Source: Apostichopus japonicus (Eukaryota; Echinodermata; Holothuroidea; Aspidochirotida; Stichopodidae). Taken from it: DNA of 64,000 nucleotides. The notes beneath the pieces are model-generated. The model saw only the letters and a list, made by a program, of their open reading frames with translations, was not told where the DNA came from and did no database searches. The DNA lies in the NCBI RefSeq assembly GCF_037975245.1, contig NC_092562.1:32430554-32494553 (forward strand). Direction: 5' to 3'. Within the stretch, counting starts at the first letter, position 1; every line of letters begins with the position of its first letter. The position numbers and the translations under genes were made by a program. Shown one piece after another: positions 36,276 to 49,221 of the stretch.

Positions 36276-36810
36276 AGTCACAATTTACATCAAAACTAAA
36301 AATGTGAAAAATAATAGTTTTGCACTTAACAATATCTTTGCAAAAAAGTACACAGTGGCTGTTTCATGTGTTTAAACCTTGGACTGGTTTTCTTTGAATC
36401 AGGAATACTGCTAGAAGTCTTCCTAGTCTAATAACTCACTAGTATTTTTGTACTCACATGGGATTGGATAAACATACCTGTGTCAGTAACCTAACTGAAT
36501 CTGAGTTATATAACACATGACTGAATAGTATTTATGTACTCACATGGCAAGTGCAACACACGGTTGAGGCAGGATATACATACCTGTATCTGTTTTTGCT
36601 TTGTTAGTTTGTTGCATAAGTTTTACAATGAATGTTGATGATACATTGAGAACAATAACTTTTCAATCTAATATCAATTAAACATCAACCATGTGCCCTA
36701 CAAAGATTGCAGAACAGAAGCTGACTGAACTGCAAGAAACATAAAAAATCATTGCAAATATAAAGTGCAAACACTAGGCACAGACAATTATATCATTTTC
36801 ATGAAAATAA
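36276..36810. other. Intronic sequence between two arrays
   Basis: AT-rich. Two short similar segments around 36435-36480 and 36530-36580 share TACTCACATGG and CATACCTGT. No gene or element. Confidence 0.6.
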
Positions 36811-39800
36811 ATACTGTAAAATGTACTACTACCTAGAGAGAATGGGAGTCAATTGTGTAATATGGTTGTATTATTGGAGATAAGAATACTTTAAAATGCA
36901 CTACTACCTAGAGAGAATGGGAGTCAATTGTGTAATATGGTTGTATTATTGGGGATAAGAATACTGTAAAATGCACTACTACCTAGAGAGAATGGGAGTC
37001 AATTGTGTAATATGGTTGTATTATTGGAGATAAGAATACTTTTAAATGCACTACTACCTAGAGAGAATGGGAGTCAATTGTGTAATATGGTTGTATTATT
37101 GGGGATAAGAATACTGTAAAATGTACTACTACCTAGAGAGAATGGGAGTCAATTGTGTAATATGGTTGTATTATTGGGGATAAGAATACTGTAAAATGCA
37201 CTACTACCTAGAGAGAATGGGAGTCAATTGTGTAATATGGTTGTATTATTGGGGATAAGAATACTGTAAAATGTACTACTACCTAGAGAGAATGGGAGTC
37301 AATTGTGTAATATGGTTGTATTATTGGGGATAAGAATACTGTAAAATGCACTAATACCTAGAGAGAATGGGAGTCAATTGTGTAATATGGTTGTATTATT
37401 GGGGATAAGAATACTGTAAAATGCACTAATACCTAGAGAGAATGGGAGTCAATTGTGTAATATGGTTGTATTATTGGGGATAAGAATACTGTAAAATGCA
37501 CTAATACCTAGAGAGAATGGGAGTCAATTGTGTAATATGGTTGTATTATTGGGGATAAGAATACTGTAAAATGCACTAATACCTAGAGAGAATGGGAGTC
37601 AATTGTGTAATATGGTTGTATTATTGGGGATAAGAATACTGTAAAATGTACTAATACCTAGAGAGAATGGGAGTCAATTGTGTAATATGGTTGTATTATT
37701 GGGGATAAGAATACTGTAAAATGTACTACTACCTAGAGAGAATGGGAGTCAATTGTGTAATATGGTTGTATTATTGGGGATAAGAATACTGTAAAATGCA
37801 CTAATACCTAGAGAGAATGGGAGTCAATTGTGTAATATGGTTGTATTATTGGGGATAAGAATACTGTAAAATGTACTACTCACCTAGAGAGAATGGGAGT
37901 CAATTGTGTAATATGGTTGTATTATTGGGGATAAGAATACTGTAAAATGTACTACTACCTAGAGAGAATGGGAGTCAATTGTGTAATATGGTTGTATTAT
38001 TGGGGGTAAGAATACTGTAAAATGTACTACTACCTAGAGAGAATGGGAGTCAATTGTGTAATATGGTTGTATTATTTGGGAAAAGAATACTGTAAAATGT
38101 ACTACTACCTAGAGAGAATGGGAGTCAATTGTGTAATATGGTTGTATTATTGGGGATAAGAATACCGTACAAGGTACTAATACCTAGAGAGAATGGGAGT
38201 CAATTGTGTAATATGGTTGTATTATTGGGGATAAGAATACTGTAAAATGCACTACTACCTAGAGAGAATGGGAGTCAATTGTGTTATATGGTTGTATTAT
38301 GGGGGAAAAGAATACTGTAAAATGCACTACTACCTAGAGAGAATGGGAGTCAATTGTGTAATATGGTTGTATTATTGGGGATAAGAATACTGTAAAATGT
38401 ACTACTACCTAGAGAGAATGGGAGTCAATTGTGTTATATGGTTGTATTATTGGGGATAAGAATACTGTAAAATGTACTACTACCTAGAGAGAATGGGAGT
38501 CAATTGTGTTATATGGTTGTATTATTGGGGATAAGAATACTGCAAAATGTACTACTACCTAGAGAGAATGGGAGTCAATTGTGTAATATGGTTGTATTAT
38601 TGGGGAAAAGAATACTGTAAAATGTACTACTACCTAGAGAGAATGGGAGTCAATGTGTAATATGGTTGTATTATTGGGGATAAGAATACTGTAAAATGTA
38701 CTACTACCTAGAGAGAATGGGAGTCAATTGTGTAATATGGTTGTATTATTGGGGATAAGAATACTGTAAAATGTACTACTACCTAGAGAGAATGGGAGTC
38801 AATTGTGTAATATGGTTGAATTATTGGGGATAAGAATACTGTAAAATGCACTAATACCTAGAGAGAATGGGAGTCACTTGTGTAATATGGTTGTATTATT
38901 GGGGATAAGAATACTGTAAAATGCACTACTACCTAGAGAGAATGGGAGTCAATTGTGTAATATGGTTGTATTATTGGGGATAAGAATACTGTAAAATGTA
39001 CTACTACCTAGAGAGAATGGGAGTCAATTGTGTAATATGGTTGTATTATTGGGGATAAGAATACTGTAAAATGTACTACTACCTAGAGAGAATGGGAGTC
39101 AATTGTGTAATATGGTTGTATTATTGGGGATAAGAATACTGTAAAATGCACTAATACCTAGAGAGAATGGGAGTCAATTGTGTAATATGGTTGTATTATT
39201 GGGGATAAGAATACTGTAAAATGTACTACTACCTAGAGAGAATGGGAGTCAATTGTGTAATATGGTTGTATTATTGGGGATAAGAATACTGTAAAATGCA
39301 CTAATACCTAGAGAGAATGGGAGTCAATTGTGTAATATGGTTGTATTATTGGGGATAAGAATACTGTAAAATGTACTACTACCTAGAGAGAATGGGAGTC
39401 AATTGTGTAATATGGTTGTATTATTGGGGATAAGAATACTGTAAAATGTACTACTACCTAGAGAGAATGGGAGTCATTTGTGTAATATGGTTGTATTATT
39501 GGGGATAAGAATACTGTAAAATGCACTAATACCTAGAGAGAATGGGAGTCAATTGTGTAATATGGTTGTATTATTGGGGATAAGAATACTGTAAAATGTA
39601 CTACTACCTAGAGAGAATGGGAGTCAATTGTGTAATATGGTTGTATTATTGGGGATAAGAATACTGTAAAATGCACTAATACCTAGAGAGAATGGGAGTC
39701 AATTGTGTAATATGGTTGTATTATTGGGGATAAGAATACTGTAAAATGTACTACTACCTAGAGAGAATGGGAGTCAATTGTGTAATATGGTTGTATTATT

Positions 39801-42800
39801 GGGGATAAGAATACTGTAAAATGCACTAATACCTAGAGAGAATGGGAGTCAATTGTGTAATATGGTTGTATTATTGGGGATAAGAATACTGTAAAATGTA
39901 CTACTACCTAGAGAGAATGGGAGTCAATTGTGTAATATGGTTGTATTATTTGGGAAAAGAATACTGTAAAATGCACTACTAATCTAGAGAGAATGGGAGT
40001 CAATTGTGTAATATGGTTGTATTATGGGGGAAAAGAATACTGTAAAATGTACTACTACCTAGAGAGAATGGGAGTCAATTGTGTAATATGGTTGTATTAT
40101 TGGGGATAAGAATACTGTAAAATGCACTAATACCTAGAGAGAATGGGAGTCAATTGTGTAATATGGTTGTATTATTGGGGATAAGAATACTGTAAAATGT
40201 ACTAATACCTAGAGAGAATGGGAGTCAATTGTGTAATATGGTTGTATTATTTGGGAAAAGAATACTGTAAAATGTACTACTACCTAGAGAGAATGGGAGT
40301 CAATTGTGTAATATGGTTGTATTATTGGGGATAAGAATACCGTACAAGGTACTAATACCTAGAGAGAATGGGAGTCAATTGTGTAATATGGTTGTATTAT
40401 TGGGGATAAGAATACTGTAAAATGCACTACTACCTAGAGAGAATGGGAGTCAATTGTGTTATATGGTTGTATTATGGGGGAAAAGAATACTGTAAAATGC
40501 ACTACTACCTAGAGAGAATGGGAGTCAATTGTGTAATATGGTTGTATTATTGGGGATAAGAATACTGTAAAATGTACTACTACCTAGAGAGAATGGGAGT
40601 CAATTGTGTAATATGGTTGTATTATTGGGGATAAGAATACTGTAAAATGCACTAATACCTAGAGAGAATGGGAGTCAATTGTATAATATGGTTGTATTAT
40701 TGGGGATAAGAATACTGTAAAATGCACTACTACCTAGAGAGAATGGGAGTCAATTGTGTAATATGGTTGTATTATTGGGGATAAGAATACTGTAAAATGT
40801 ACTACTACCTAGAGAGAATGGGAGTCAATTGTGTTATATGGTTGTATTATTGGGGAAAATAATACTGCAAAATGTACTACTACCTAGAGAGAATGGGAGT
40901 CAATTGTGTAATATGGTTGTATTATTGGGGAAAATAATACTGTAAAATGTACTACTACCTAGAGAGAATGGGAGTCAATGTGTAATATGGTTGTATTATT
41001 GGGGATAAGAATACTGTAAAATGTACTACTACCTAGAGAGAATGGGAGTCAATTGTGTAATATGGTTGTATTATTGGGGATAAGAATACTGTAAAATGCA
41101 CTAATACCTAGAGAGAATGGGAGTCAATTGTGTAATATGGTTGTATTATTGGGGATAAGAATACTGTAAAATGTACTACTACCTAGAGAGAATGGGAGTC
41201 AATTGTGTAATATGGTTGAATTATTGGGGATAAGAATACTGTAAAATGCACTAATACCTAGAGAGAATGGGAGTCAATTGTGTAATATGGTTGTATTATT
41301 GGGGATAAGAATACCGTACAATGCACTACTACCTAGAGAGAATGGGAGTCAATTGTGTAATATGGTTGTATTATTGGGGATAAGAATACTGTAAAATGCA
41401 CTAATACCTAGAGAGAATGGGAGTCACTTGTGTAATATGGTTGTATTATTGGGGATAAGAATACTGTAAAATGTACTACTACCTAGAGAGAATGGGAGTC
41501 AATGTGTAATATGGTTGTATTATTGGGGATAAGAATACTGTAAAATGTACTACTACCTAGAGAGAATGGGAGTCAATGTGTAATATGGTTGTATTATTGG
41601 GGATAAGAATACTGTAAAATGTACTACTACCTAGAGAGAATGGGAGTCAATTGTGTAATATGGTTGTATTATTGGGGATAAGAATACTGTAAAATGCACT
41701 AATACCTAGAGAGAATGGGAGTCAATTGTGTAATATGGTTGTATTATTGGGGATAAGAATACTGTAAAATGTACTACTACCTAGAGAGAATGGGAGTCAA
41801 TTGTGTAATATGGTTGAATTATTGGGGATAAGAATACTGTAAAATGCACTAATACCTAGAGAGAATGGGAGTCAATTGTGTAATATGGTTGTATTATTGG
41901 GGATAAGAATACTGTAAAATGCACTAATACCTAGAGAGAATGGGAGTCAATTGTGTAATATGGTTGTATTATTGGGGATAAGAATACTGTAAAATGTACT
42001 ACTACCTAGAGAGAATGGGAGTCAATTGTGTAATATGGTTGTATTATTGGGGATAAGAATACTGTAAAATGTACTACTACCTAGAGAGAATGGGAGTCAA
42101 TTGTGTAATATGGTTGTATTATTGGGGATAAGAATACTGTAAAATGCACTAATACCTAGAGAGAATGGGAGTCAATTGTGTAATATGGTTGTATTATTGG
42201 GGATAAGAATACTGTAAAATGTACTACTACCTAGAGAGAATGGGAGTCAATTGTGTAATATGGTTGTATTATTGGGGATAAGAATACTGTAAAATGCACT
42301 AATACCTAGAGAGAATGGGAGTCAATTGTGTAATATGGTTGTATTATTGGGGATAAGAATACTGTAAAATGTACTACTACCTAGAGAGAATGGGAGTCAA
42401 TTGTGTAATATGGTTGTATTATTTGGGAAAAGAATACTGTAAAATGTACTACTAATCTAGAGAGAATGGGAGTCAATTGTGTAATATGGTTGTATTATGG
42501 GGGAAAAGAATACTGTAAAATGCACTACTACCTAGAAAGAATGGGAGTCAATTGTGTAATATGGTTGTATTATTGGGGATAAGAATACTGTAAAATGTAC
42601 TACTACCTAGAGAGAATGGGAGTCAATGTGTAATATGGTTGTATTATTGGGGATAAGAATACTGTAAAATGTACTACTACCTAGAGAGAATGGGAGTCAA
42701 TTTTGTAATATGGTTGTATTATTTGGGAAAAGAATACTGTAAAATGTACTACTAATCTAGAGACAATGGGAGTCAATTGTGTAATATGGTTGTATTATTG

Positions 42801-44380
42801 GGGAAAAGAATTCTGCAAAATGTATTACTACCTTGAGAGAATGGGAGTCAATTGTGTAATATGGTTGTATTATTGGGGATAAGAATACCGTACAAGGTAC
42901 TAATACCTAGAGAGAATGGGAGTCAATTGTGTAATATGGTTGTATTATTGGGGATAAGAATACTGTAAAATGCACTACTACCTAAAGAGAATGGGAGTCA
43001 ATTGTGTAATATGGTTGTATTATTGGGGAAAAGAATACTGTAAAATGCACTACTACCTAAAGAAAATGGGAGTCAATTGTGTTATATGGTTGTATTATGG
43101 GGGAAAAGAATACTGTAAAATGCACTACTACCTAGAGAGAATGGGAGTCAATTGTGTAATATGGTTGTATTATTGGGGAAAAGAATACTGTAAAATGTAC
43201 TACTACCTAGAGAGAATGGGAGTCAATTGTGTAATATGGTTGTATTATGGGGGAAAAGAATACTGTAAAATGTACTACTACCTAGAGAGAATGGGAGTCA
43301 ATTGTGTAATATGGTTGTATTATTGGGGATAAGAATACTGTAAAACGTACTACTACCTAGAGAGAATGGGAGTCAATTGTGTTATATGGTTGTATTATTG
43401 GGGAAAATAATACTGCAAAATGTACTACTACCTAGAGAGAATGGGAGTCAATTGTGTAATATGGTTGTATTATTGGGGAAAAGAATACTGTAAAATGTAC
43501 TACTACCTAGAGAGAATGGGAGTCAATGTGTAATATGGTTGTATTATTGGGGATAAGAATACTGTAAAATGTACTACTACCTAGAGAGAATGGGAGTCAA
43601 TGTGTAATATGGTTGTATTATTGGGGATAAGAATACTGTAAAATGTACTACTACCTAGAGAGAATGGGAGTCAATTGTGTAATATGGTTGTATTATTGGG
43701 GATAAGAATACTGTAAAATGTACTACTACCTAGAGAGAATGGGAGTCAATTGTGTAATATGGTTGTATTATTGGGGATAAGAATACTGTAAAATGTACTA
43801 CTACCTTGAGAGAATGGGAGTCAATTGTGTAATATGGTTGTATTATTGGGGATAAGAATACCGTACAATGCACTACTACCTAGAGAGAATGGGAGTCAAT
43901 TGTGTAATATGGTTGTATTATTGGGGATAAGAATACTGTAAAATGTACTAATACCTAGAGAGAATGGGAGTCAATTGTGTAATATGGTTGTATTATTGGG
44001 GATAAGAATACTGTAAAATGTACTAATACCTAGAGAGAATGGGAGTCAATTGTGTAATATGGTTGTATTATTGGGGATAAGAATACTGTAAAATGTACTA
44101 CTACCTAGAGAGAATGGGAGTCAATTGTGTAATATGGTTGTATTATTGGGGATAAGAATACTGTAAAATGTACTACTACCTAGAGAGAATGGGAGTCAAT
44201 GTGTAATATGGTTGTATTATTGGGGATAAGAATACTGTAAAATGTACTACTACCTAGAGAGAATGGGAGTCAATTGTGTAATATGGTTGTATTATTGGGG
44301 ATAAGAATACCGTACAATGCACTACTACCTAGAGAGAATGGGAGTCAATTGTGAAATATGGTTGTATTATTCAGGAAAAG
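36811..44380. repeat. 75-bp minisatellite, about 100 copies (7.5 kb)
   Basis: The unit is CTGTAAAATGTACTACTACC TAGAGAGAATGGGAGTCAAT TGTGTAATATGGTTGTATTA TTGGGGATAAGAATA. The array is very homogeneous, with a few subtypes: GCACTAATACC; ACCGTACAAGG; GGGGGAAAAG; and CAATGTG (2-bp deletion). A run of subtypes at about 38160-38580 recurs at about 40330-40860, so blocks of many units have been duplicated. It is the largest feature in the window. Confidence 0.97.
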
Positions 44381-44545
44381 AAGGAATGCAATGAACTGTG
44401 AGACATTTTGGGCAAAGCAGCTTAGTCACAACATGAAAAGAATTGCATGGAACAGGCAAATGGAACAGGCAAATGGAACAAACAACAACAGAAAGTAAAA
44501 TTCATGAAGGTCAAAAGTCTGTCAAATATTAGTAACTATTTATAC

Positions 44546-44591
44546 CTCATTAGTTTTGTACCAATCATTGATCTTGTTCTATTCAAAATCC
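44546..44591 (-). CDS. MSH5: MSH5 exon W4 (core domain micro-exon)
   Basis: A 46-nt exon: 2 nt, 14 codons, 2 nt. It reads G-ILNRTRSMIGTKLM-R across its junctions, matching the GILNRC...GEKLLR segment of vertebrate MSH5. The acceptor is CATTTTTCAAG and the donor is ATGAG|GTATAA, a weak site. It was accepted because phase, order and protein match all agree with W3 and W5. The donor lies about 170 nt from the 7.5-kb array of the 75-bp unit. Confidence 0.87.
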
Positions 44592-44819
44592 CTTGAAAAA
44601 TGAAACAGAAGAGCGTTTTGGTGATACACAGTTCTGACATTATAATCTTCTATATAATTCTAACTTTAAAATAACTGTTCTGTAATTTTACTGACATCTG
44701 GCACCAAGTTCAATATTAATGGTTTTGTTGCACTTGTCACATAAAAAAGAACTCATATCAGAACAATAGTGATACAAGGGATCTACCCTGGACATTAACC
44801 TACTGTGGCAGTAGTAGTA
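44592..44819. other. Intronic spacer upstream of exon W4
   Basis: AT-rich spacer between the 87-bp array and the acceptor of W4. Nothing recognised. Confidence 0.7.
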
Positions 44820-45049
44820 AGGTGTGGGTATACATCAAATATTGTCAACACTACAATGGACATCAATACATAGTACCACTAAGGTGTGGGTACACAGTAA
44901 TGCATAGTAGCAGTAAAGTGTAAGTACACAGTCAACACTACAATGGACATCAATACATAGTACCAATAAGGTGTGGGTACACAGTAATGCATAGTAGCAG
45001 TAAAGTGTAAGTACACAGTCACCACTACAATGGACATCAATACATAGTA
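44820..45049. repeat. 87-bp minisatellite, segment 1
   Basis: The unit holds CTACAATGGACATCAATACA, TAGTACCAATAAGGTGTGGG, TACACAATAATGCATAGTAG and CAGTAAAGTGTAAGTACACA. The array is cut into three segments by two DNA insertions (45050-46242 and 47253-53884). Confidence 0.95.
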
Positions 45050-46242
45050 TAGTAAATTGGGGTAAAAAAAAACCACAGGGTAGTTGGGGTAAAAGAAAAC
45101 CCACCCCCACTACAAGTCGTGAGAAATTGAAACACATTTTTGTATGGTGTATGTGAAAACCATGGTGCCCAAGTCAATTCTGACATACTTTATTGATTGA
45201 TACTATTCTTTCCATCGGCGTACCGATACTTTTAGCGCCGATTTTTCCCATACTCTAAAAATAGCAAATATTTAGGTTCTGAACACTGTCCTTTAACTTT
45301 ATCCCGCAAAAAATATTAGAACTGATATAGAGGTTTTTGTTTCTTGGTTATGATAACAAGAGGTGTACCTACATGAATCAGTAATGTAATTACCCACACG
45401 ATCTGCCAGTTTTCTCGAATGAAGTGGATTTTTTTTACCCCAGGGTTTAGTGTCCGTTTGGGGTAAAAAAGACCAGTCCTATTTTCCTCCCAAAATGGTT
45501 TATATTTATCACAGAATATTAGAACTGCTATGATTGACACAGGGAGTACATCTATGCTCCTCTAATTTCTACCAATATAATAATTTACATTTTTATAACT
45601 AACTGTTGCCTGTTCTTAACCCAAGTTATTGCTATGTTAGCCTAGTGTTATAGCCTAACACAATATATGTCTGCTGTATATGGTTATCTTGTTATTTTTA
45701 GAGTCCTAAATTATTCTCTACCCTAAGTCCCAACCCCACAGCTGGATGTGATACTAATATATAGAATGTAACTCATAAAACATGGTCAATAATGTTTTCG
45801 GGGGTATTAAACAGTCTTGATAGAATCTTGCTTAGTCTCAGAAGGCGGGGTTTGTTTCCCGGAGTTTATCGTTTGGCAATAGGTTAATTCATGCAGAACT
45901 CCATTGAAAATGCCCAAATAAAGCTTTTCTAAAGTGTGCTGAAAATATTTCTGGTGGTTTTGCACATTTTCTTTGGTAGTATGTTGTTTTAACAGTGTGG
46001 ACTTTTTTTACCCCAGCAGGTTTTTTTTTTACCTCAAAAATGACTCACAGCCGGGGTAAAAAAAAACCACCCCTTTTCTGAAATTTTTCCTTTACTCATT
46101 GTGATTGAAATTTTTATTATGGCTATTTAGGAAGGTATTCCCACTTGTCAACTGACAATACTAAAATATCTACCTAAGCATCTACCTAACGAGCTTTATG
46201 TTAAACTTTAAGGAAACGTTTTTTTTTTACCCCGTCTTACTA
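45050..46242. mobile_element. 1.19-kb TA-target element with repeated GGGGTAAAAAAAA
   Basis: The ends are TAGTAAATTGGGGTAAAAAA and, inverted, TAGTAAGACGGGGTAAAAAA. A TA is duplicated at both borders. The uninterrupted 87-bp unit (CATAGTACCAAT) shows exactly one TA at the site. Internal copies of the terminal motif: forward near 45085, 45463 and 46056; inverted near 45434, 46008 and (variant ACCTC) 46028. No coding frame, so a non-autonomous element. Confidence 0.9.
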
Positions 46243-47252
46243 TACCAATAAGGTGTGGGTACACAATAATGCATAGTAGCAGTAAAGTGTAAGTACACAG
46301 TCAACACTACAATGGACATCAATACATAGTACCAATATGGTGTAGGTACACAATAATGCATAGTAGCAGTAAAGTGTAAGTACACAGTCAACACTACAAT
46401 GGACATCAATACATAGTAGCAATAAGGTGTGGGTACACAATAATGCATAGTAGCAGTAAAGTGTAAGTACACAGTCAACACTACAATGGACATCAATACA
46501 TAGTAGCAATAAGGTGTGGGTACACAGTAATGCATAGTAGCAGTAAAGTGTAAGTACACAGTCAACACTACAATGGACATCAATACATAGTAGCAATAAG
46601 GTGTGGGTACACAGTAATGCATAGTAGCAGTAAAGTGTAAGTACACAGTCAACACTACAATGGACATCAATACATAGTACCAATAAGGTGTGGGTACACA
46701 GTAATGCATAGTAGCAGTAAAGTGTAAGTACACAGTCAACACTACAATGGACATCAATACATAGTACCAATAAGGTGTGGGTACACAATAATGCATAGTA
46801 GCAGTAAAGTGTAAGTACACAGTCAACACTACAATGGACATCAATACATAGTACCAATAAGGTGTGGGTACACAATAATGCATAGTAGCAGTAAAGTGTA
46901 AGTACACAGTCAACACTACAATGGACATCAATACATAGTACCAATAAGGTGTGGGTACACAATAATGCATAGTAGCAGTAAAGTGTAAGTACACAGTCAA
47001 CACTACAATGGACATCAATACATAGTACCAATAAGGTGTGGGTACACAATAATGCATAGTAGCAGTAAAGTGTAAGTACACAGTCAACACTACAATGGAC
47101 ATCAATACATAGTAGCAATAAGGTGTGGGTACACAATAATGCATAGTAGCAGTAAAGTGTAAGTACACAGTCAACACTACAATGGACATCAATACATAGT
47201 AGCAATAAGGTGTGGGTACACAGTAATGCATAGTAGCAGTAAAGTGTAAGTA
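46243..47252. repeat. 87-bp minisatellite, segment 2
   Basis: About 11.5 units. 87 is 29 codons, so two minus-strand frames remain open throughout (334 and 321 codons, repeating YYVLMSIVVLTVYLHFTATM). Absence of stops is due to the period. No gene is called. Confidence 0.95.
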
Positions 47253-48984
47253 CAGTACCGCCCAGATTAAATCGGCCGTGGCATCGTGTATCGTGATGCC
47301 CTTATCTTTTTCTATCGTTTTCTATCGTGAAACCTGACTACTGTAAATTTTTTGTACACGCTACAACGATATAACGATATACCACGATCACACGCTATAT
47401 CGTGATACCAAGCCTTCACGATAGCAAGCATGACTGCTACATTCACACTAACACGTCATATCTTGAGATCGTGATTTCAAGCCGAGGGGCTTTGGGTTTT
47501 TATTATTCACGCTATTTCGTTATGTCGTAATATCGTGTATCAGGAAGTTCCTACTCTACTGTGCGAAAATCGATCTTTACAGGGGTTCCGCCTTGAAAAC
47601 TTTTTGAAGTCAGCTCACAACTTTACATGTTTAACTTTTTATTTAACAACAGTAACATTACGTACGGATAGTGACTTTTCTGTTACTAGTGTTAGTTGTA
47701 GATTTTATGTTCCACGTTACTTTGAATAGTTGGCAACATTTTGAAGTATAATAAAGTACTTCTAAGCCTTTCTTGTGTTAAGTTTTTATATAATTTATCG
47801 TTGGTTCCAACAGAATGCAAAGGAAAAAATTCCACCCAACAACTTTGAAGCAGGGCCGGTTAAAAACAAAACATGTTTATCGTCCGCGCAAGGGGCCTCC
47901 TCTTTTCCTGATTCCCGAGTCTCTATTCGGAGTCAAGAAATCTAACTAACCTTAAAAATTATTTTATTAAGGTTGCCACATATTCCAAACTAGTATTAGC
48001 GCATGTAAAGAAGAAAAACGTCAGCCTGTTTTTTTTTCAGATCTCAGTACGAGAAACATGTATTTTATTTGGATACTAGAAAAACTTTCTTTAATGTGGT
48101 TAATTAATATTTTCCTACCCTAGCTATATTTTATAAAACCTTCATGAAAAGCGACTTTTTAGAAAATGGATTTTGAAGCTCAGTCAACAATTTAAAAAAT
48201 GCTTACCGTTAAATACTGGCGTCAAAAAATACATATCTTATTTATTCCAATAAAGATCCACAAAGGATAAAAATGCGAAGTACAGCTTACTAAATAGAAT
48301 TGAAACTGCATGTACAGTACATGGTCATTTTAAGTATCCAAATACTATACAAAGAGATCGAGTTCACCGAAACACCCCTTTTCCCTACCACCTGAGGAAA
48401 AGCGTCTTTTATAAATTATAGTACCATACAGTACTTTACATTTGATACAAAAGTAACATCTACAACAACTTCCCAAAATTTGTATGTCGCAATAGGTTAA
48501 GTTTTAACCGCACAGTACCATTAATAATTTGCATATTACATCAAAAGTTACACTCGGGCGTCCAGATGGCGGGAAAATATACAATCATGTACAATTTGTT
48601 GTGTCGTTCCCACAGTGCAATGAACTTGGGCAAGTTGCCAAGTTCGAATGTCGTTGACCTACTTATGTTCCGTAAACAATGTCAATGGGAATTATGTGTG
48701 TAAAAACTTGTGTTTTTCCACGTGTTATATATATAGAAGTTTTACGTAAGCGGAGTAAATTTTGGGGCGGCTCGTTGATTGTGAGGAAGCACTTATCTAA
48801 GCATCAATATTTGTGAAATATATGGTACGGTTTTTCTTCAGAAAATATTTTTGACTAGTAATTTCTCAATGTATTAAGAAGGGTGACATACCCTATGTTC
48901 CGACGTCTCTATATGTTCCAACGTCTCTATGTTCCCACGTCTCTTTAAGTTGCGACAATTTTTTTGGACTCTAATTTTTTGAAC

Positions 48985-49221
48985 CCAATTTTTTGCTGGG
49001 GGGTGGGGGGCTCAATTTTGCTAGACCCAATTTCTGTCTGACTGATTTTTTGGGGGACTCAATTTTTTTGGACCCAAATTTTCTTTGTGGAATCAATTTT
49101 GTTAGACCCAAATTTTGTCTCACTAACTATTTATTAGGGGGGGACTCAATTTTTTTGGACCCAATTTTTTTTTGGGGGGGGGACTTTTTCCAGCCTAATT
49201 TTTTTTGGGGGGACTCAATTT
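48985..49221. repeat. Low-complexity GGGGACTCAATTTTTTTGGACC repeats (left)
   Basis: Irregular copies of GGACTCAATTTTTTTGGACC and related words. The tract resumes at 52351 after the nested element, so it was one tract before the insertion. The translated frame (FLDPNFFWGGD) is an artefact. Confidence 0.8.

Noticed and set aside
42970-43332. 120-codon frame with 25-residue repeats
   Set aside because: It lies in the 75-bp array; open only because one substitution removes the stop in successive units. Listed as a finding, not as a gene.
46227-47231. 334- and 321-codon minus-strand frames
   Set aside because: They arise from an 87-bp tandem unit (29 codons) that lacks stops in two frames; there is no domain and no independent coding signal.
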